From Buddleja alternifolia (Eukaryota > Streptophyta > Magnoliopsida > Lamiales > Scrophulariaceae): DNA of 64,000 bases. Below are positions 58,787 to 64,000 of this stretch, one piece after another (the first letter of the stretch is position 1; the number at the start of each line of letters is the position of its first letter). The notes below the pieces were generated by a model, which saw only the letters and a list, made by a program, of their open reading frames with translations, ran no database searches and was not told the DNA's origin. The stretch spans positions 1,961,001 to 2,025,000 of the forward strand of contig CM033405.1 of NCBI GenBank assembly GCA_019426215.1, given 5' to 3'. The position numbers and the translations under genes were made by a program.

Positions 58787-59495
58787 GAGCTGCATACGCT
58801 TTTGCAGTCCACACTTCTTAGGAGCTCTTAGGATTCTCGGTTTTGGCGTAATCAAAACCATCTGTGTGGTGGGACCCATGATGATCTACTATACACGAAA
58901 GATTGTGATTATATAGAACTTGGAGTCCCGTTAAGATCATTCTTTTTCTTCCGCAGGCCTATCAAAGTTTATGCTAGACTATCTTATTAACCTTTATGAT
59001 CTATTGAGGATTGTTCAAGCATCAAATAGATGATAAAAGCTCCTTTTGAGCTGCATGATTCTGGGTTTTGGCTTCATCAGAATCATCTATGTGGTGGGAT
59101 CCATGATGATGTATTATACACGAAAGATTGCGATTATATAGAACATGGAGCCCCTGATAGAATCATTCTTTTCCTCCATATGGCTTGTGCATGCTATCAA
59201 AGTTTATGCTAGACTATCTTATTGTTCGTTATGATCTATTGAGGATTGTTTAAGAATCAAATAGATGATAAAAGCTTCTTTTTGAGCTGCACGATTCTGG
59301 ATTTAGGTGTAATCAAAATTGACCCATGATGATTTACTATACACAAGATTGTGATTATATAGAACTTGGAGTCCGAAAATATCATTCTTTTTCTCCGTAG
59401 GCCTATCAAAAGTTTCTGCTAGACTATCTTATTAATCTTTATGATCTATTGAGGATTGTTTAAGCATCAAATATAGATGGTAAAAGCTCCTTTTT
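58787..59495. repeat. Three-unit tandem repeat (about 212-261 bp per unit)
   Basis: Units begin with TTGAGCTGCA at 58787, 59048 and 59284. Each holds a block like CCATGATGATCTACTATACA, then AGATTGTGATTATATAGAAC and CTAGACTATCTTATTAA, ATGATCTATTGAGGATTGTT. Units differ by scattered substitutions and indels. It starts about 70 bp after the SURF1 stop codon, so part of the array may be in the 3' UTR. Confidence 0.88.
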
Positions 59496-59616
59496 GAGCT
59501 GCACTTGTCTTTTTGAATTGACAGAGCTCAATAAAAACGTAATATTATTTGGACTTCCTACTTCATTTATACTTTCTTCTTGTGGTGCATGCAAATATTA
59601 TCACATGATGTAATAT

Positions 59617-59968
59617 TAGGGTTGAAAGACGAATCAAATTATTCGATACTCAACTTGAGATCGATTGTTAAAAGCTCGTATGAACTCGGTTCGCTAATAT
59701 ATCAAATCAAGCTTGAATAACTTTTTGTGTTTCATAAGTTTTGAAGCTCAAATTTGAGTTTGACGTGATTAGTGAAAAATAATAAAATATATACAAAAAA
59801 ATCAAATTTCTCGAGCTCGATTTGTGTTCAGCTCAATTAAAAACTTGTTTGAGCTTGTGCAGATTAACAATCAAATCATGTTCGCACACAAATTTTGAAA
59901 CTCGAAAACAATTCAAATAAACTTGAACAATAAATTATTCGGCTTGACTCGGCTCGTTTACAGTCTTA
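59617..59968. mobile_element. hAT-like MITE (AAGCTCGAG family)
   Basis: Begins TAGGGTTGAAAGACGAATC and ends GGCTCGTTTACAGTCTTA, with AGCTC/GAGCT-rich sides as in 35336-35675. No matching 8-bp flanks were found, so ends rest on family resemblance. Confidence 0.65.
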
Positions 59969-60532
59969 TTCTACATAATGAGCTTAGCCATAGTTTCGCC
60001 CCTATAACAAATTTGTGGAAATAGTCCCAACAATCTTATATTATCTATTATTATATAAAAAAAGAAAACGTTTTTAGTCACAAACACAGTTTTTACATCA
60101 CCCCGTGTCAATCCTTCTATATGTTATACTCATAAACGGGTTATACTTGGTGGCTCTCAGGTCCCGAGTAATCTCCATCCCACATGTATAAATATACTTG
60201 TTGGGAGTCCCATCATCACATTTATATGTGGATGGAGATCATACCGAGACCCCAAATCTCAGAAGCCTCAAGTGTGACTTCTCATATACCCTACTAGTTC
60301 ACATTCTATGAATCACCTCATCCCCCTTTACTTTCATCCTTCACATCGCCCACTTTCTCAACGTAGAAAATTATGCTAAGAAACATAATTACATACATAC
60401 CCCCAAGGTCCGATCAAATTACAAACGGACTTTAGTTGACTGGGAAACTATGTTGTACAGGTGCGGATACAACGATATAGATACAATATGCATGCATACG
60501 CCGACATGTTTTCTTTTAAATTTTAGGATATG

Positions 60533-60963
60533 CAGTGGCGGATCTAGAAATTTGGGTCAGTGGGGGCACCAGGAACAGAGCCAGGAATTTTATCGAGGGG
60601 GGTGAGATTGTTATGATATAGCTATACAATTTGTTTTTTGCTAAATAGACGAAGGATATAAGGGGGATGCGGGGGGCGGTACGGTACGCTACATTTATGG
60701 GGGGAAATATAATAAGGAATTAGGTTCAATTACAACTTTTGACATACTTTATACTGTTACACCTCTTTCGTTATAGCTAGGATTTTGGGTTTTTTTTTGG
60801 GGGGGGGGGCGCGAACTCAAAGTAAAGAGAGAACGTGATATTGTTCGATTTTGAGAGGGGGCATTAATGTAATTTATAAATTAAAATTAAAAAATATGCA
60901 TATATTAAAAAAAAAAATTGAGGGGGGGCACTGCCCCCCTGGACTAATGTAGATCCGCCCCTG
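60533..60963. mobile_element. hAT-like MITE (CAGTGGCGGATCTA ends)
   Basis: A 431-bp element flanked by perfect 8-bp duplications AGGATATG (60525-60532 and 60964-60971). Ends CAGTGGCGGATCTAGAAATT and AATGTAGATCCGCCCCTG are inverted. G-runs (GGGGGGCGGTACGG, GGGGGGGGGGCGCG) and a second degraded end-like stretch GAACAGAGCCAGGAATTT lie inside. Confidence 0.87.
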
Positions 60964-61168
60964 AGGATATGACAACGAGCATACAACTATTAATATATAC
61001 ATACATACGTATATATGTGTGTGTAATTGTTTGTCGCATGTAATCTCAACACAACCATTGGAACACACTTTTTTGTCACATGGGGGACGTTTACAATTGA
61101 TCGAGTGTGCTTTGTTCAATGCTTATATACTTATGTCAAGTGTTTCAAACCACCTCTAGGAGTTATTG

Positions 61169-62218
61169 TTGGATATTGGGTGAATATTGTGTATGTATGA
61201 AAAGTGTGTGAATACCTCTTTTGGGTAGGAAATTCGAACACCACAAGTATCGAGGATACTAAATATTATTGGATAATATTATTCTACTCCGGGAGTAGAT
61301 GAGGTTAGCATTTCGAATTTCTCGATTCGGAATTGAAACGAATGAGAAATTAATTGCTATTGTTGGGTGTTTGAATGTGGATATCCCAATTTGGATATAA
61401 ACCATAAGGTGGACCGAACCGAACCTCGGACCACGGACTCGAGCTCGGGTCTAGGTTCGGGTCGGGTCGGGTCTGGGATCGGGCTGGTACGCGGGTCGTG
61501 GGCCGTGACTGGGCTTGGTGGTCGTTGGGCTAAATATATTCTTTTTGGGCAAAATTTAGAATTAAATTAACTTGTGGGCCCAGTTAATTATTTTCTTCTT
61601 TTGGGCCAATAAGAATTAATTTAGGCTCATTTCTTTTCCAAAGAAATCAGGCAGCCCAGCAGAAGGTTGAATTACATCTGAAACGTTTCATTTGTAAAGC
61701 AGTCAGAAATTGAAAGATTCTTGATGCTAAATTTGAAACGTTTGAATTTATAAGTGAAAAACATTTCACTTTAAAAGTGGTATGGGAAAAACATTTCACT
61801 TTAAAAGTGGTAAGTGAAATGTTTTTCACTTTAAAAGTACAAGTGAAATGTTTTACTTTTAAAAGTGGTTAGTGAAAACGTTTCATTTCTCCAAATTTCT
61901 CCTATATAAAGAGTCTCCCATATGAATGAAAAGATAAGAAGACGAACACACAAAAATCAGAAATCATTTCTGCATTTTAAGCATTCTAGATACATCACAT
62001 CAGTGAGAGTTCTTGAGCAAATTAAGTTCGTGGAGTGTTGTTCTTGAAGTGGTTCAATTACAATACGGAATCGTTGTATCTTGGGAAGTTAATTGCATGA
62101 TCTCGTACCACCGTAGGCGGGGCAATATAACTTTAAGGATAGAGAGTCCAACTCTCGCCTCGATTCGTTTTCATCGCATATATTTTCCAATATATTTCAG
62201 ATTTTACAGGGCAAATTT
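61169..62218. mobile_element. Possible LTR fragment with its own TATA box
   Basis: Begins TGTTGGATATTGGGTGAATA and ends near TTTCAGATTTTACA, immediately before LINE coding remains. It contains CCTATATAAAGAGTCTCCC (about 61907-61920), like a retrotransposon TATA box, followed by a region resembling a transcribed leader. Around 61730-61880 the segment AACATTTCACTTTAAAAGTG is repeated in direct and inverted form. No target duplication was found, so the LTR reading is tentative. Confidence 0.4.
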
Positions 62219-62221
62219 TTT

Positions 62222-63690
62222 TTTCTCAACAGTTATTCTCCAACTTAAGAGGCTTCTTAATAGATTTTTCTGGGGTACTACAAATGAAGAAAAAAAACGT
62301 ACTCACTGGGCTTCATGGGGAAAAATCTATCGGCCCCTTGAGGTCGAGGAGGGAGGGTTGGGCATTAGGAATCTCCGTGACACGATAAAAGCATTTTCCT
62401 ATAAACTATGGAGGCGTTTCAGAGCGCAAAATTCTCTTTGGGCACAATTTTTTAACAGAAAATATTGCTATGGCATGGTCTCTTTCCTGGAAATACTCAT
62501 CTCTTTCTAGTAATTCAGCAATTTGGCGGAGAATGAACAGCATCGGAGACGAAGTACAAAAGCATATTTTTTGAAAATTGGGGAGTGGAGAGTTGTTCTT
62601 TCGGCAAGATCAATGGCTTTTCGAAGGGCAACTTCAAGATTTAACCTTAAATTGGACCAAGCTTAAGTGAGGAAAATTCTAGTCCAGACCCGGCTTGACT
62701 GCACTCAAATGTATTTCACAAGGAGAGTGTATTACACTTATCACATAATTGGTAAGCTAATCTAAAAAATACATATGGGTTTAGCCGAGCAGGGAGGGGG
62801 TTAGAATTTCCCGCTTCAGTTAAAGATTATTCGGAAGATTCCCAATGGAACCATAGTTCAAAGTCGCGGTATCGGTGATAATATCGGTATGTATTGTTCC
62901 ATATGGGTCGCGACATATTGGGATATTATCGGACAATACGAAATAAATGTATAATAGAATGATAAAAACATTCTAAAAAATTGTAAAAAAAGCAAAACTT
63001 TTCACTAATTGGAACATTAAAAAAGAAAATATTGTATTAAGATAGAAATGAATTGAAATATAATGTTATCGGCGAACCAAATTTATAATAGAAATGAGTT
63101 TATTACTAATTATGTCGTAACTTTTAAATGTATATATAATAATACATCCATTAAAGTATATTCCAAACATACTCATAAAAAATAAATAAAAAATTTATTA
63201 TTTGACATAGTAACCGATATGTCCGATATTATTCGATGTTATCATCGATATTATCCGATACGTTTGATAATATCATTGTGTCGGCGATATTATCCAATAT
63301 TATCAGATATTATTAGCGATACATACAATGTCGAATAATATAAGATATCGTTGGATATTATCGGATCGGCAAGGGCCGATCCGAATACTTATCGGCCGAT
63401 ACTTTGAACTATGAATGGAACATGGCTCGACTAAAAGCCTATTTACCCTCGGCCTTAGTGGACAAAATCTCCTCCATCCCTGTTGCAGCAGGAGGTGAAG
63501 AATTAATGAATTGGAAGCTTTCTAACTACGAGGAATTTTCTTCAAAATTAGCGTGGGAAGCTATCCGAGGCCCGTCCCTCCCCATATCCAACTTTGAACG
63601 AATTTGGTCCCCTCTAATCACTCCAACGATCTCAGTATTTATTTGGAGACTCCTTCTGGACTGGATTCTAGTGGAAGTCCGCATGCAAAC
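62222..63690 (+). pseudogene. LINE (non-LTR retrotransposon) ORF2 remnant, interrupted
   Basis: Readable remains of the region after the reverse transcriptase: LLNRFFWGTTNEEKKRTHWA, SWGKIYRPLEVEEGGLGIRN and LRDTIKAFSYKLWRRFRAQN, typical of plant LINE ORF2. Further pieces follow in other frames, then ARLKAYLPSALVDKISSIPV and the zinc-binding-region block ISVFIWRLLLDW. The piece is cut by a block of dispersed repeat (about 62655-62800), by a hAT-like element at 62852-63413, and finally by another hAT-like end at 63690. No poly(A) end or target duplication is visible. It is not functional. Confidence 0.8.
62852..63413. mobile_element. hAT-like MITE (CATAGTTCAAAG family), inside the LINE
   Basis: A 562-bp element flanked by perfect 8-bp duplications AATGGAAC (62844-62851 and 63414-63421). 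Ends CATAGTTCAAAGTCGCGG and CGATACTTTGAACTATG are inverted. The interior is full of GATATTATCCGATA repeats. Removing it and one duplication rejoins the LINE frame (SQWN followed by MARLKAYL). Confidence 0.92.
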
Positions 63691-64000
63691 ATGGTTCAAA
63701 GTCGCGGTATCAGTGATAATATCGGTGGGTGTTGTTCCATATCGGTCGCAGCGTATCGGGATATTATCGAGCATTATAAAATGCTCCAAATATTCTAAAA
63801 AAATTAGTAAAATTATAAAAAAACGTAAATAACACAAATTTCTACTTTTTAACTTGTATTAAAAGTATTTACTACATCAACCATCAATGAAACTAAATAG
63901 ATTCTTCTAGTCGCTCAAGCAATTACTTCATACCAATACTTCCTCTCCTGCTCGCTGCCAAGATTCTTCCAAGTTCCAACAATTACATTCCTCCAATTTG
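63690..64000. mobile_element. hAT-like MITE, second copy of the CATGGTTCAAAG family (partial)
   Basis: Begins CATGGTTCAAAGTCGCGGTA and matches the left 100 bp of 62852-63413 (GTTCCATATCGGTCGCAGCG, GGGATATTATCGAGC). It interrupts the LINE remnant. The right end was not found; it may be outside the window. Confidence 0.65.

Noticed and set aside
62013..62510. 165-residue open frame as a host gene
   Set aside because: The second half is plainly LINE ORF2 (FFWGTTNEEKKRTHW, GGLGIRNLRD); the first half is unrelated repeat DNA read through.

Overview
The window looks like nuclear DNA of a flowering plant, most likely a eudicot and possibly an asterid (the exact species cannot be told). Genes are intron-rich with GT/AG junctions and AT-rich introns. 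The proteins are plant families, including a plant PPR protein, a classical arabinogalactan protein, a plant pectate lyase and a CCT-motif protein. The intergenic space is crowded with short inverted-repeat transposons. There is no operon structure, and neighbouring genes appear functionally unrelated.

Layout. (1) 1-5510, plus strand: an At4g35850-type PPR gene, twelve visible exons, 5' end outside the window. (2) 7395-7466: a nuclear tRNA-Thr(UGU). (3) 8184-8570: a small single-exon mitoribosomal protein mS38/COX24-type gene. (4) 8571-13681: a long gene-poor stretch. (5) 13682-17328, plus: an ABHD17-like alpha/beta hydrolase, five exons. (6) 18474-21579, minus: cytosolic-type NAD-dependent glycerol-3-phosphate dehydrogenase, ten exons. 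(7) 21.7-27 kb: transposon-rich, including an entire but decayed PIF/Harbinger-type element (24248-26610) with a broken Myb/SANT plus NAM-associated-domain gene. (8) 27004-27399: a classical AGP. (9) 30116-33916, minus: pectate lyase, five exons. (10) 39198-42409, plus: a CCT-motif gene, four exons, followed by a tandem duplicate (44839-51884) of everything from late intron 1 to beyond the 3' end. (11) 53639-58719, plus: SURF1, six exons. (12) 58.7-64 kb: a three-unit tandem repeat, a possible LTR fragment, and a LINE remnant cut by a hAT-type element.

The most notable region is 39.2-52.4 kb. The 4.7-kb tandem duplication has readable breakpoints with a short shared AGTTC at the junction, and both breakpoints fall inside older inverted-repeat elements. 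The second copy lacks exon 1 but keeps exons 2-4 open with good splice sites. It gained three insertions for which the first copy keeps the empty site: a 1.33-kb solo LTR with 5-bp TSD, a Tourist-like element with TTA TSD, and a CACTA-like element with 3-bp TSD. The locus therefore has either a truncated pseudogene, an LTR-driven short CCT protein, or alternative 3' modules sharing one exon 1.

Mobile elements were defined by reading terminal inverted repeats and target-site duplications. hAT-like elements (8-bp TSD) fall into at least four terminal families, Mutator-like MITEs carry 9-bp TSDs, and Tourist/Harbinger-like elements use TAA/TTA. Several nests are readable (LINE in hAT in a hydrolase intron; hAT in Tourist-like; hAT in LINE). 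All splice sites and family calls come from reading the sequence by eye against remembered family features; no search was run.
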